Part shown: positions 23,800 to 33,594 of the stretch, piece by piece
How the letters are laid out: every line of letters begins with the position of its first letter
How positions within the stretch are numbered: position 1 is the first letter of the stretch
NCBI GenBank assembly: GCA_030765045.1
Contig: CM060963.1
Location: 120,285,735-120,349,734, forward strand
Source: Tenodera sinensis
Lineage: Eukaryota > Arthropoda > Insecta > Mantodea > Mantidae
Direction of reading: 5' to 3'
Length of the DNA stretch: 64,000 bases
The notes under the pieces: generated by a model
The model's input: the letters and a program-made list of their open reading frames with translations, nothing else
Databases searched by the model: none
Told to the model about the DNA's origin: nothing
Position numbers and translations under genes: made by a program

Positions 23800-24010
23800 C
23801 CATGGGAAAATGCTCAGTAGTTAAATATACCGAAGGTAAAATAGCTCCCCAGTCGGATTTCCGGGTGGGGACAACTTTGAGAAATTCTCGTCAGAAAAGT
23901 TCCAATATGCTAAACATTTTACAATGGAATGCAGAAGGTATGTTGCCATCTAAGAAGCCAGGATATCCAAATGTCGAATCACATCTGTTTCGTATTACAA
24001 CCGATTCAAT
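23800..24010 (+). pseudogene. Possible LINE endonuclease N-terminal fragment
   Basis: An open frame contains MLNILQWNAEGMLPSKK, which resembles the start of LINE apurinic-type endonucleases (xLNIxQWNxxGxxxKK). Nothing downstream continues the domain, so it is at best a short fragment. Confidence 0.35.
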
Positions 24011-24450
24011 TTCAAATTTTCAAAATAACTTGCTGCTTAACAGGCACTTTTCTCCAATCAATTTTTTCGCTTCAATATTGTTTTTGGAGGAAGGAGAAAA
24101 ACGAAGGATCACGCACTCCGGGCAAATATAAAACAGAGATGTATTCTTGCCCCCAAAAGGGAGGAATCCGGGAAAAACAAAACATCTGGTAATCCTAGCT
24201 TGAACTTCTAAAACGTCGACATAAGATAATGGTGTCGGTTACAAAAATTCAGCTGTTACGTCTTGTCGGAAATGTGATTAAATTGACACAAATCCACTAC
24301 ACTACTTCTTACAATGGCACTGTAGAATGGCCAGATTCGTTAGAGCCCTATTACTCTTTTTGATGCATTAGTGATAATTTCGGAAAGCAACAGGTCTAGG
24401 AAACTAAGTCCAGTGACACTATAAGTAGTAGAAAAATGGGGGGGGGGGGG

Positions 24451-24506
24451 GTGAGTGAGTGTGTTGGGTTTAAGGGCCCGTCGACAACTTGGTCATTAGG
24501 GCCCCA
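24451..24506 (-). mobile_element. Ultra-short retroposed unit, copy 1
   Basis: A 56-bp block identical to 49350-49405. It is flanked by GAAAAATGGGG (24431-24441 and 24507-24517), consistent with a TSD. In minus orientation it starts TGGGGCCCTAATGACC and ends in ACTC/CTCA repeats. The left flank also contains a poly-G run, so that junction is slightly fuzzy. Confidence 0.6.
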
Positions 24507-24766
24507 GAAAAATGGGGATCCTGGATAAAATTCCGATAAATTAATTGACCACACTCTGATACCGAAATTTAGATTTCCGATCGAATGGGCTTTTGAAAAA
24601 GACACGTTTTAATTTAATTGCCGGATATGAGATTTGCGATAAATATTGAGTAATAACATAAATAGATAATATAGCAGGAAGTGTTGTAAGGTGAGCAAGA
24701 TATGAGTAAATAATAGTCGTTAAATTTGTAGAATAAACGCATTATTGGTTTGAAATTAACGAGTCA

Positions 24767-24774
24767 TGACGTCA
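24767..24774. promoter_or_regulatory. CRE/ATF-type palindrome upstream of LTR core promoter
   Basis: Perfect TGACGTCA, 10 bp upstream of the TATA-like box. This is the consensus for CREB/ATF-family bZIP factors; use in this element is inferred. The copy in the 3' LTR is at 30294-30301. Confidence 0.5.
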
Positions 24775-24784
24775 TACCACATAG

Positions 24785-24809
24785 TTTAAATACACGTTCG
24801 AAAGTCAGT
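24785..24809 (+). promoter_or_regulatory. Putative LTR core promoter
   Basis: TTTAAATA followed about 20 bp later by TCAGT, matching TATA and initiator spacing. If transcription starts at the A near 24807, the first ~250 bp of the LTR is U3. Confidence 0.45.
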
Positions 24810-24985
24810 TCTACAAACCTTAAAAGTCGCGCGAGATATCTAATAAAATATAAAGTAAACATCGTTTAATCCTAAAAAAAGTAATTATATATTTGAAATT
24901 CATAAAAGAACATGTTATAATAGAAAGGGACATTTCTAAATTGCGGGAAAAGGAAATAGCATTTTGGATACGAGGCTTTCTTGGA

Positions 24986-24993
24986 TGACGTCA
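24986..24993. promoter_or_regulatory. Second CRE/ATF-type palindrome
   Basis: Perfect TGACGTCA inside the transcribed part of the LTR; 3' LTR copy at 30513-30520. Confidence 0.4.
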
Positions 24994-25341
24994 TGACATT
25001 CAAATGGGAAGAGAACGGTTTTCTTAGCGTGGGTAAGAGAGAAGCGTCGAGTCAGTACTCAACGAGAGACCAGTACGGGAGTTCGTGCTGCGCGGATGTG
25101 ATTGCGATGCCTCTACAGATACACATATAGAATCGGCATATCTCCCGAAAATATTTGAAATAAAGGATATGAAAAGTTGTTCTTGGGTTGTCCATTACAC
25201 TTACGCAAACCCGAGATAAAGAGATCTTATGCAGAACTAGCCGAGGCGAGCTACATCGAAGGGCAACGTCACATCACCAACGACTTCAGCTTCAAATGGC
25301 GATCCAATAACCAGGACACAACGATTATTACAGCTTCAAAT

Positions 25342-25360
25342 TGGCTTCCCAACGTGTGGC
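25342..25360 (+). other. Primer binding site, tRNA-Lys-like
   Basis: TGGCTTCCCAACGTGTGGC begins 3 bases after the LTR end. The complement of insect tRNA-Lys would read TGGCGCCCAACGTGGGGC; the CCCAACGTG core is identical. Confidence 0.65.
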
Positions 25361-25542
25361 CTCGAAAGAATGGACCAAACCCCCAAGACGACCAGATCAG
25401 CATCGAACCAGCAGACAAGAAGGTGCCCAGCGTGTCAACATCTGTGAAACGTGTAGTGAACAAGTTTAAGTGCAGTTAAAGTGAAATAGTGAAAATATTG
25501 AAAATTTTGGTGAGTAGAAAAACACATGTAAATAGCTTAGAA

Positions 25543-27657
25543 ATGGAAGACAGTGACACTGATTTTTTAGGTTTTGATAGTCCGGAAATTGAGAAAAGTG
25601 TAAGTAGGATGGAAGAATTTAATCAGAATGTAATTGGTAGCAGAATATGCCAAGAAGTAGAAGATCAGAACGTTAGAGAAACACCTAGAGGTAGTTCAGA
25701 AATGTTTAGTAGTAATTCAGAAAGGCCAGCATTTATGTCAGAAATAGAGAATATGTTTCAAACGATAATGAAAAAGATGAGTACAGAGTTAAGTAAAAAG
25801 ATAGATGAAAATAGTAAAGAATTAAGAACAGTGGAAAAGATGAGTACAGAGTTAAGTAAAAAGATAGATGAAAATAGTAAAGAATTAAGAACAGTGAAAA
25901 AGATGAGTACAGAGTTAAGTCAAAAGATGAGTACAGAGTTAAGTCAAAAGATAGATGAAACTAGTAAAGAATTAAGAACAGAGTTAGGACAGAAATTAGA
26001 GAAGGGACAACAGGAATTGGGAATGCAATTGGAAAATCAGAAGAGAGCTTTAGAAACCTTTAGGGAAGAAGTTAGGGAGGAAATTAATAAAGTTAGTAGT
26101 GAAGTAAAAGAAAATAGAGAACAGGTAGAACAGGTTAAGGGAGAATTAGAGACAATAAGGCAAGAAGTAAAGAATTCTGAAAAGAAATTAGGTCAACAAG
26201 TGACTGAAAAATTAGATAAAGAAAGGGAAATAGTAACATATAGATTAGACAAACAAAGGGAAGAGGTAGTACAAAGGTTAGATAAAGACAGGGAAGAAAT
26301 TAGAGAAGAGTTACAGGGGTGTAAAGTTAGAATAGAAAGATCTGATGTAGAAAGTGAAAGGCAGGCTAGAAATTTGGAGGATGTTACAGACCAAATAAAA
26401 GGGGTAGTAACAGAAATTACTCAGGTAAAAGAGGCCTTAGAAAATTTGAAATTAAATGAAAATGCATGTAATCACAACAATCTTAGTAATGAAGTTGCAA
26501 GAAACGAGGCAATACCAGGTGTATCAGCTGACATTTCGATGCAAAATAGAGGTAACAGTAATTCCCATTCTGATCTCAGAAATAGTGTAGGGACAGGTGA
26601 CAATTCAAATTTACATTGGCCTAACCATGTCTTAAATGAAATGACACCTCCAGTTTTTGAAAATGAAGATTCAGATGATCCTAAAGCCTTTTTAGAAGGG
26701 TTACAAGAGTACTTCATGGTGAAACGTATACCAGAGGAGTACAAGATGGTGATAGTAAGAAAATGCTTAAAGGGTAGTGCTGCCAATTGGCTAGGCCTTT
26801 CTATGGGTAACAATAATGATTACAGGACCTTTAGGAACATCTTTTTAACCAGATATTGGGGAGCTAGTAGGCAGGCTAATATTAGAGTTGAATTAAGCAA
26901 TGGAAAATTTAATCCTAGATCGGAGGAATCGATGGTCAACTATTTTATGAGAATAGCGAGAAAATCGAAGATGTTGGATCCTCCCTTAGCTGAAAAAGAT
27001 CTAATAAATATAGTTACTCCACATTTTCCGGAAACGCTTCAACACTACCTAATCATAGCCCGACCCGATAGCATTGCAGCTATGATCGAATTATTATCAG
27101 CCTTAGAAGTCAATAAGCCAAAACACGCATTTGGAAATAAATATGAAGAAAAAGAAACTGTAAATTCTTTCGGGCAAGGGGCACAGTATTATCAGAATAG
27201 AAGTGAGATTAGGGAAAGATATAAAGGACCAGTACCAAGGATGGAATCATTCCGGTGGGAAAATCAAGGTAGATATAACCAGGAAGGGCATCACCAAAAT
27301 AGAAATGGTAATCAAAGGGGAAGAAATATAAGGGTGAATTATATGAATACAAATAGATTTGATCGAGGTAGACGGGGACGTTATTTTGGACATAGTAGAA
27401 ATTCAAATGATGGGTATTGGACAAACGGAGATAATGAGTTTAGACCGAGGTCACCAAGACAGGGAGAAAGGTATTCAAATGGACGAAATTCCCCCGAAAG
27501 TGCGGAAATGGTCGAGGCCATTAACACGGTCAAAAACATGGTAGGAAGTAACCCCGATTTAATGCAGGAAAACAGAAGTAACAATTTGGGAAATAGTACA
27601 GGAGCAATACCTAAAAATCAGGGAAACGCCAGACCCGGTCAAACGCGCCTTCAGTGA
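25543..27657 (+). CDS. gag: Gag polyprotein with long coiled coil, no zinc knuckle
   Basis: 704 codons from the first ATG at 25543 (MEDSDTDFLGF); an upstream in-frame GTG at 25489 is not a likely start. Residues ~60-310 are charged coiled coil including three or four near-tandem copies of a 21-residue unit (KMSTELSKKIDENSKELRT). The capsid-like Gag core spans about 368-545: TPPVFENEDSDDPKAF, YFMVKRIPEEYKM, KCLKGSAANWLGL, and RPDSIAAMIELLSALE. The C terminus is Arg/Gly/Asn-rich (FDRGRRGRYFG), a probable RNA-binding tail replacing the CCHC knuckle, which is absent. The frame is intact. Pol follows in another frame, so Gag-Pol would need frameshifting near 27600-27657. Confidence 0.88.
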   Translation: MEDSDTDFLGFDSPEIEKSVSRMEEFNQNVIGSRICQEVEDQNVRETPRGSSEMFSSNSERPAFMSEIENMFQTIMKKMSTELSKKIDENSKELRTVEKMSTELSKKIDENSKELRTVKKMSTELSQKMSTELSQKIDETSKELRTELGQKLEKGQQELGMQLENQKRALETFREEVREEINKVSSEVKENREQVEQVKGELETIRQEVKNSEKKLGQQVTEKLDKEREIVTYRLDKQREEVVQRLDKDREEIREELQGCKVRIERSDVESERQARNLEDVTDQIKGVVTEITQVKEALENLKLNENACNHNNLSNEVARNEAIPGVSADISMQNRGNSNSHSDLRNSVGTGDNSNLHWPNHVLNEMTPPVFENEDSDDPKAFLEGLQEYFMVKRIPEEYKMVIVRKCLKGSAANWLGLSMGNNNDYRTFRNIFLTRYWGASRQANIRVELSNGKFNPRSEESMVNYFMRIARKSKMLDPPLAEKDLINIVTPHFPETLQHYLIIARPDSIAAMIELLSALEVNKPKHAFGNKYEEKETVNSFGQGAQYYQNRSEIRERYKGPVPRMESFRWENQGRYNQEGHHQNRNGNQRGRNIRVNYMNTNRFDRGRRGRYFGHSRNSNDGYWTNGDNEFRPRSPRQGERYSNGRNSPESAEMVEAINTVKNMVGSNPDLMQENRSNNLGNSTGAIPKNQGNARPGQTRLQ

Positions 27658-28712
27658 GAACTGGGTATCCTAGTAATGATTGTGATAAGTACTCGGAAAT
27701 AAATAGTCCTGGAAGGCAAATGATGATACAAAAGAAAAGAGAATGTAAAAATAGAATCGACGAAAACGAAAAAGTAGGAGATCCACCTAAAATCAAAATT
27801 GGAGTAAATGGAAAACAGTACAATGCAATTATAGATACGGGATCAAATAGCACAGTATGCTCACAAAATTTTTATGATAATTTACAAAGTAGTGGTTTTA
27901 AAGTAATGTCTTTACCAGTTAATGGGATATATTGCTCGCTAGCTGTGGGAAAACGAAAAGAGAGAGTAAAATTTCAAGCAATGATAAATATTGAAATAAA
28001 TGGGAGAATACTAGGAATTTTATTTCTGATTGTAGGAAGACTTGTGACAGATATTATAATAGGTTGTGATTGTCTTTATGCCTGGGAAGCTGTGGTGAAT
28101 TTTAAAAACATGATTCTAGAAATGAAAGTTGAAGATGAGACCATTATAGTGCCTTTTGTGGAAGATAGTAGTTCAGAAACTATTGTACGAGAAAAAGAGG
28201 AAGAAGAAATCCAAGGGGATACATTCTTTGTAGAATATGTTAAAGTAGGAGCTATGGAATTAACTGAAGTAAATGTCAAAGAGTACAGTGTCGATAATAA
28301 AGAAAATGTAGAATGGGATAAAAATGATTTCATAGACAATTTGAGGGTTTCTGACGCAACTAGGTACTATGATAGGGAGAGTAGTGAAGACTTAGAAGAA
28401 TTGTTGAGGGAAAAGGTAACTCTGGCTGATCAACTAAATGAACAACAGAGGGATAAATTGTTTGAAATATTAATCCGAAATAAAGAAGTATTCTCTGAGA
28501 AACCTGGTAAATGTAATATTTATACTCATTCGTTTGAGATGATACCCATCAAACCTTTTACACATAAAGCGAGAGCTATCCCTAGTACAATAAGAGAAGA
28601 GGTAGATGCAGTTATAAAGTCAATGTTAGAAGATGAGGTTATTGAAATTTCGAATTCAGAATTTGTGAATCCCCTATGTATTGTAAATAAGGCCAATGAA
28701 AGATTAGGGTGA
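27654..28712 (+). pseudogene. pol: Pol 5' part: aspartic protease and start of reverse transcriptase
   Basis: Begins where gag ends, in the -1 frame. No ATG start is needed if it is read by frameshifting. The protease active site DTGSNSTVC lies at residues 61-69, followed by the hydrophobic block DIIIGCDCLYAW that precedes the second conserved turn in retroviral-type proteases. After an acidic linker, the N-terminal block of Gypsy reverse transcriptase appears (HKARAIPSTIREEV, then MLEDEVIEISNSEFVNPLCI). A one-base deletion near 28708 ends the frame; DVRKLN continues in the next frame at 28718. The catalytic YxDD region is missing. Confidence 0.85.
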
Positions 28713-28764
28713 CATTAGATGTGAGAAAACTAAATTATTGTTCATCATACTTTCCATCAGGGAA

Positions 28765-29311
28765 TCCAACAGAACGTGTCCTCCGAGATATAGGAATTTA
28801 TTTACGTGTACTTACACATCATAATCACAAGGATTGGGTAAAATATTGTCCATTGATAGAAAAGATTATCAATCATACCATTAATGTAACTACTGGGTTT
28901 GCACCAATAAAATTAATGTTAGGAATTGAACCAGAACCAATATTGATCGGGGTACCAAAAACATTGAAAATTAATGACATTCAGTTAAGTGAAGAAGAAA
29001 GAGCGAAAATTGCTTTTGAACGAATCAAGAAAAAGGCAGAGAAGCGAAAATTAAAGAAAAAGAGTAGAAAACATAAATGGGAACCTAAGATAGGAGATTG
29101 GGTACTAGTTAAAGACCATAAGTTATCAAGTGCCTTGAGAGGTAGGAACAAAAGGATGGAATTGTTATATAAAGGTCCTGCAGAAATTATATCCAAATTT
29201 GGTTATCATACCTATGAATTAAAAGATGTTAAAAATGAAAAATGTCTGGGAAGATGGCATAAACAACTCCTTCGACCATACAAGAAACCGTGTGGTGCCT
29301 TGGAACCTTGA
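28765..29311 (+). pseudogene. Integrase C-terminal part, fused to reverse transcriptase by deletion
   Basis: Directly after the reverse transcriptase block DVRKLNYCSSYF, the protein switches to SGNPTERVLRDIGIYLR, the end of the integrase core, where the glutamate of ERV would be the third catalytic residue. KDWVKYCPLIEKIINHT and TTGFAPIKLMLG follow, then a basic linker and a C-terminal GPY-type module (MELLYKGPAEIISKFGYHTY, ending GRWHKQLLRPY). The usual ~2 kb between these two blocks is absent. Catalytically dead. Confidence 0.85.
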
Positions 29312-30083
29312 GTTAATGTAAAAGAAAAATTGGAAGTGTCATTTGTCTATAGGCGCCCAATCAGCTTTGAGATAAAATGTAAATGTTAGCTTACTTGAAA
29401 ATCATATATTGGTCAGGTACTTACATATTCATGAAAAATGCAGAATGTGAATTGCTATCTACTACAAAGAGCTTAAAAATATATTGTATAGAGCTCACAA
29501 TAACAGCTTCAGAAAGATTGTTAAAATGTTCATCTCTGCATAGAGAGAAAACAGAATATTTACTTTGTAAACATTTGTTAAAATATTTAGATGTATAGAT
29601 AGTTATCACAGCAAGACAAAGAAAGAACTTGTCTAAAGAGTGTAATGGATTTATATAAATATGTGTACATTTTAGTGCTTAAAGGATATAGTACAGATAT
29701 GTGTTACAATAACAAAAGTGAAAAATCACAGTGCAAGTGATAGTGAGAGCGAAGTGAGCAAACATGAACTAAAAGAAGGAAGTATAAAGAAAGACTCTTG
29801 AAGTTTAACCTTTATATAGAAGCTTCACAGAAGAAACCATAACATATTGTAATTAGTATTTAAGGATTAATGTTTAGTCAAGTGTACAATTGTTTGTCAT
29901 GTTAAAAAGATTAATGAGAAAATGTGTTAATAACCAATTTCAAAAACAGTGTAATTGAAAATTGTATATAATGGGAGTGTTGCCGATTATTCAAAATACA
30001 GGAGTAATTTTTAATTTTTCTTTCGGGCAAGACATTTACATTATTTTATTATGAAATAATAAAATAACATAAATGGGGGCATT
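29312..30083 (+). other. 3' untranslated region and polypurine tract of the LTR element
   Basis: AT-rich with no envelope-like ORF. The purine-rich AAATGGGGGCATT abuts the 3' LTR at 30084 and would prime plus-strand synthesis. Confidence 0.6.
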
Positions 30084-30866
30084 TGATACCGAAATTTAGA
30101 TTTCCGATCGAATGGGCTTTTGAAAAAGACACGTTTTAATTTAATTGCCGGATATGAGATTTGCGATAAATATTGAGTAATAACATAAATAGATAATATA
30201 GCAGGAAGTGTTGTAAGGTGAGCAAGATATGAGTAAATAATAGTCGTTAAATTTGTAGAATAAACGCATTATTGGTTTGAAATTAACGAGTCATGACGTC
30301 ATACCACATAGTTTAAATACACGTTCGAAAGTCAGTTCTACAAACCTTAAAAGTCGCGCGAGATATCTAATAAAATATAAAGTAAACATCGTTTAATCCT
30401 AAAAAAAGTAATTATATATTTGAAATTCATAAAAGAACATGTTATAATAGAAAGGGACATTTCTAAATTGCGGGAAAAGGAAATAGCATTTTGGATACGA
30501 GGCTTTCTTGGATGACGTCATGACATTCAAATGGGAAGAGAACGGTTTTCTTAGCGTGGGTAAGAGAGAAGCGTCGAGTCAGTACTCAACGAGAGACCAG
30601 TACGGGAGTTCGTGCTGCGCGGATGTGATTGCGATGCCTCTACAGATACACATATAGAATCGGCATATCTCCCGAAAATATTTGAAATAAAGGATATGAA
30701 AAGTTGTTCTTGGGTTGTCCATTACACTTACGCAAACCCGAGATAAAGAGATCTTATGCAGAACTAGCCGAGGCGAGCTACATCGAAGGGCAACGTCACA
30801 TCACCAACGACTTCAGCTTCAAATGGCGATCCAATAACCAGGACACAACGATTATTTACAGCTTCA
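30084..30866 (+). repeat. 3' LTR (783 bp)
   Basis: Matches the 5' LTR throughout by eye except for one extra T near 30856. Followed by the TSD ACTC at 30867-30870. Confidence 0.93.
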
Positions 30867-31541
30867 ACTCTAATTAAAATGTTAATCCTACAACTAACCC
30901 GCGAATAACTGTTTTGCTAGTTTTCGTAACGGTACACGTAAAGTGTAATGCTAGACAGTCCTGGGTTGCTGTGTGGGAGAGAAAAAGCGGAGGAGAGAAC
31001 TTCGAGATCGTCTGCAGCTGCTTTGAAGAGCCCTTCAAGCTTTGGTAAAGCGAGAAGCAGGGAATCCGAGCGAACTTCAGAGAACGCAGTGCGCAGGCCG
31101 CCACTCGCGCTCAAAGCCGCCCGGGGATCACCGCTTCAACTGCCGCTTGCCGGAAGCTGCAACGACGCTACAAGACAGGTAGCTATAAATAAGCAGGATA
31201 GACGAGGGATAGCACGACCACAGCCAACAGTCTCTGACTGGTATCTAGGCGCCTTAACCGGTTCAGGTCCTCTGCTAGCCACGCTTTTTAGCACTCGCTA
31301 GCTGCCTCTTTCTCTCCGACTATCTATTTTTTCCTCTTTTTCTAGTAGTTTTTAAGCTCCCCGGTTAGGCCCCCCACTAGACTTTCCACACTCTTCTCTT
31401 TTCCTCTTAAAACCACTTCCCCTTACTAAAGTTCCTCCAGGTAGACCCCCGTTAGGTTCCCATACTCACTACACGTTAGGTTCTTTAAACTCAGCCCCAT
31501 CAACTGAACACTAAAAACACTAGGACGGAAGATATCTGGCA

Positions 31542-33395
31542 ATGGTGAAGAAGACTGTTAGACTCTCCCCCTCATCCCTATCAACTACCAAAAAGCCGGT
31601 AACGGCTAAGGCACTGAAAATGACTAAAGACAAACCATCAACACCCACGCCCACATCATCATCATCATCATCATCATCCACAAACACACGACCATGCACG
31701 CGATCACAGCGTAGCAGAACTCCTGAGTTGGACATCATGAACATGCCCACACAAGACACAACACCAACACTCAACCCCACACTTCCACTCATACCTACAC
31801 CAACTCAGGCAACAACTCACAATCAACCCCCTCTCACCGACGCCAACACACCCAATCGAACACTTACACGGACACGCATACCCACACCCACTCATACACA
31901 GGCGTCAACCACACACGCGCAAACACACTCACACAAACAACCTACACTCACTCAGACACACCCTACACACACAAACACAGCCTACACTCACGCCAACACA
32001 GACCACACCCATACACACACAAACACAGCCTACACCCACTCACACACAAACACAGCCTACTCACACACAAACACAGTCTACACGCTCACGCACACAAACA
32101 AAGCCTACACGCGCACAAACACAAACTACACCTTCACACACACAAACACAAACTACACCCATGCACACACCAACACTACCTACACACACATGTACACAAG
32201 CACAGACAACACACACACGCACACATACACAACCATCTCCACACACACACCACCTCAAGACCTCATCGACCTTTCAGACATGAGACCATCCCCCACCCCT
32301 AAAGCACACTCTCCGATCCCTGAGACCTACGCCCAAGCGGCACAGGCACAGGCACAGGCTAGCGCAAGTTCCACCCACACCAACACATACACGGAGTTCA
32401 GGTCCGATTTGGCACCAATCTTCGTGCACAAGCGCCAGACAACACCAATACACACGATTACACATAGTTTCGACACCACACACAAATATTTATACAAATA
32501 CACAGTTAGATTCGCGCCGCGCTCCGGAGACTATGAAGTCAAGCTGTTCTCGAGGAGGGACTACAATGCTTTTGTAGAACACCTCAAAGCCAGGCATATA
32601 CATTTCCACCTAATGTCCGAGCCCACAGAAAAGACCCTTAGATTTGTAATAAAAGGAGTATATGCCGAAGTCTCCGGAGAACACATAAAATTAGAACTGG
32701 CCACCCACAACCTTGAGGTCATCAGGGCTGTCCAAATGCACAAGCGTGACAGGACACGTGCCCTCCTCCCCATGTACTTAATAGAACTAGCAGACACCCC
32801 AGCTAACAGAAAGATTAAAGACCTCAAGTACCTTGCGCATTTTAGGGTTAAAGTCGAGGACTATAGGACGACTCCAGCACCAAAACAATGCAGAAAGTGC
32901 CAGCAACTATTCCATACCCACTTAGAGTGTCAGGCCCCAGTTAACGTATGCGCCAAATGCAAAGGCCCTCACCCCTCTTATCAATGTAGAGTTCCTCCTC
33001 AGGAACGACTGTGCGCACTGTGCAACCACACAGGCCACGGGGCAACATGGCGCGGTTGCCCAGTCTACCAGCTGGCACTTAACTCAAGGCCAAGGGAACA
33101 GCCAAATAGGGCCCCCCGTCCCCAACCTCAGAGACAGCAAAACACTACTCAGGCTGTTCCCACTAATAACGAAGGGTGGTTCATCCAGGACCGTCGCGGC
33201 CGCAACAGGCCAGCCCCCGAAACCCGCCCTTCTACTGCCAGGGATGACCGAGTCACCGCCGGGCAGACCCTGGCCACACCAGAGCGCACCCCAATCACTA
33301 GGAACCGCAACAACACAAAACAACCAACACACACGCAAACACACACACACAAGCACCCCCAACACCGCTGGAGGATTCAATTTTCTCTCCAGTAG
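31542..33395 (+). CDS. LINE ORF1 protein, nucleic-acid binding (C terminus frameshifted)
   Basis: 617 codons. N terminus is Ser/Thr/Pro-rich with an eight-serine run. Residues ~120-236 are Thr/His/Asn/Tyr repeats (THTNTAYTH-like) encoded by CA-rich DNA. A conserved domain begins near residue 325 (FAPRSGDYEVKLFSRRDYN), includes LRFVIKGVYAEVSGEHIK and LPMYLIELADT, and is followed by three zinc knuckles: C450-C453-H458-C463, C470-C473-H477-C482 and C491-C494-H499-C506. This is the PRE_C2HC plus knuckle layout of Jockey-group ORF1 proteins, which bind element RNA. The frame ends in a short tail after a (CA)6 tract at 33340-33351; another frame carries a likelier C terminus. Confidence 0.88.
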   Translation: MVKKTVRLSPSSLSTTKKPVTAKALKMTKDKPSTPTPTSSSSSSSSTNTRPCTRSQRSRTPELDIMNMPTQDTTPTLNPTLPLIPTPTQATTHNQPPLTDANTPNRTLTRTRIPTPTHTQASTTHAQTHSHKQPTLTQTHPTHTNTAYTHANTDHTHTHTNTAYTHSHTNTAYSHTNTVYTLTHTNKAYTRTNTNYTFTHTNTNYTHAHTNTTYTHMYTSTDNTHTHTYTTISTHTPPQDLIDLSDMRPSPTPKAHSPIPETYAQAAQAQAQASASSTHTNTYTEFRSDLAPIFVHKRQTTPIHTITHSFDTTHKYLYKYTVRFAPRSGDYEVKLFSRRDYNAFVEHLKARHIHFHLMSEPTEKTLRFVIKGVYAEVSGEHIKLELATHNLEVIRAVQMHKRDRTRALLPMYLIELADTPANRKIKDLKYLAHFRVKVEDYRTTPAPKQCRKCQQLFHTHLECQAPVNVCAKCKGPHPSYQCRVPPQERLCALCNHTGHGATWRGCPVYQLALNSRPREQPNRAPRPQPQRQQNTTQAVPTNNEGWFIQDRRGRNRPAPETRPSTARDDRVTAGQTLATPERTPITRNRNNTKQPTHTQTHTHKHPQHRWRIQFSLQ

Positions 33396-33594
33396 CGCTC
33401 ACCACTCGCGAGGCTTTTGTAAATGGAATGGCCTTCTGGCTTCACTAGGAGTCTCCAGGGAAGTAAGCTACGAAAACTTCCTTAAACACACAAAATGGCT
33501 GCTGGAGTTAATCACACACCAAGACGCAGACCCACTTTACCTCTTTAACTATCTTGCCAGATATCTCCTTGTACTTTCATCCCACAACCAGTAA
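33350..33594 (+). CDS. Likely true C-terminal segment of ORF1 in a shifted frame
   Basis: In frame +1 relative to ORF1, an open stretch after the CA tract reads NTAGGFNFLSSSAHHSRGF, then WNGLLASLGVSREVSYENFL and LFNYLARYLLVLSSHNQ, and stops with TAA overlapping the ORF2 ATG (TAATG, 33592-33596). Jockey-group ORF1 proteins often end in such a helical segment near the ORF2 start. The frame would join ORF1 if the CA tract had 7 or 4 units instead of 6. This is inference; no consensus copy is available here. Confidence 0.5.

Larger units (their letters stand above)
24557..25338 (+). repeat. 5' LTR (782 bp)
   Basis: Starts TGATACCGAAATTTAG and ends CAGCTTCA. It contains two TGACGTCA palindromes (24767-24774, 24986-24993), a TATA-like TTTAAATA at 24785-24792 and an arthropod-type initiator TCAGT at 24805-24809. 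Confidence 0.93.
24557..30866 (+). mobile_element. Gypsy-type LTR retrotransposon, young but internally deleted
   Basis: 6310 bp, bounded by TG...CA LTRs and a 4-bp TSD ACTC (24553-24556 and 30867-30870). Order: 5' LTR, tRNA-Lys-type primer site, gag, protease and the start of reverse transcriptase, a deletion junction, integrase C terminus, a polypurine tract next to the 3' LTR. The LTRs differ by one indel as read by eye, so insertion is recent. Most of reverse transcriptase, all of RNase H and most of integrase are gone. There is no envelope-like ORF. It could only move with enzymes supplied by another copy. Confidence 0.93.

Noticed and set aside
29383..29598. Possible envelope-like ORF after integrase
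   Set aside because: 71 codons with no signal peptide, cleavage site or transmembrane pattern.
30948..31301. 117-codon ORF in the LINE 5' region as an extra gene
   Set aside because: Starts outside the element upstream of the TSD and has no family motif.
32061..32258. Minus-strand Cys/Val-rich ORF across LINE ORF1
   Set aside because: Antisense shadow of the CA-rich Thr/His coding region.
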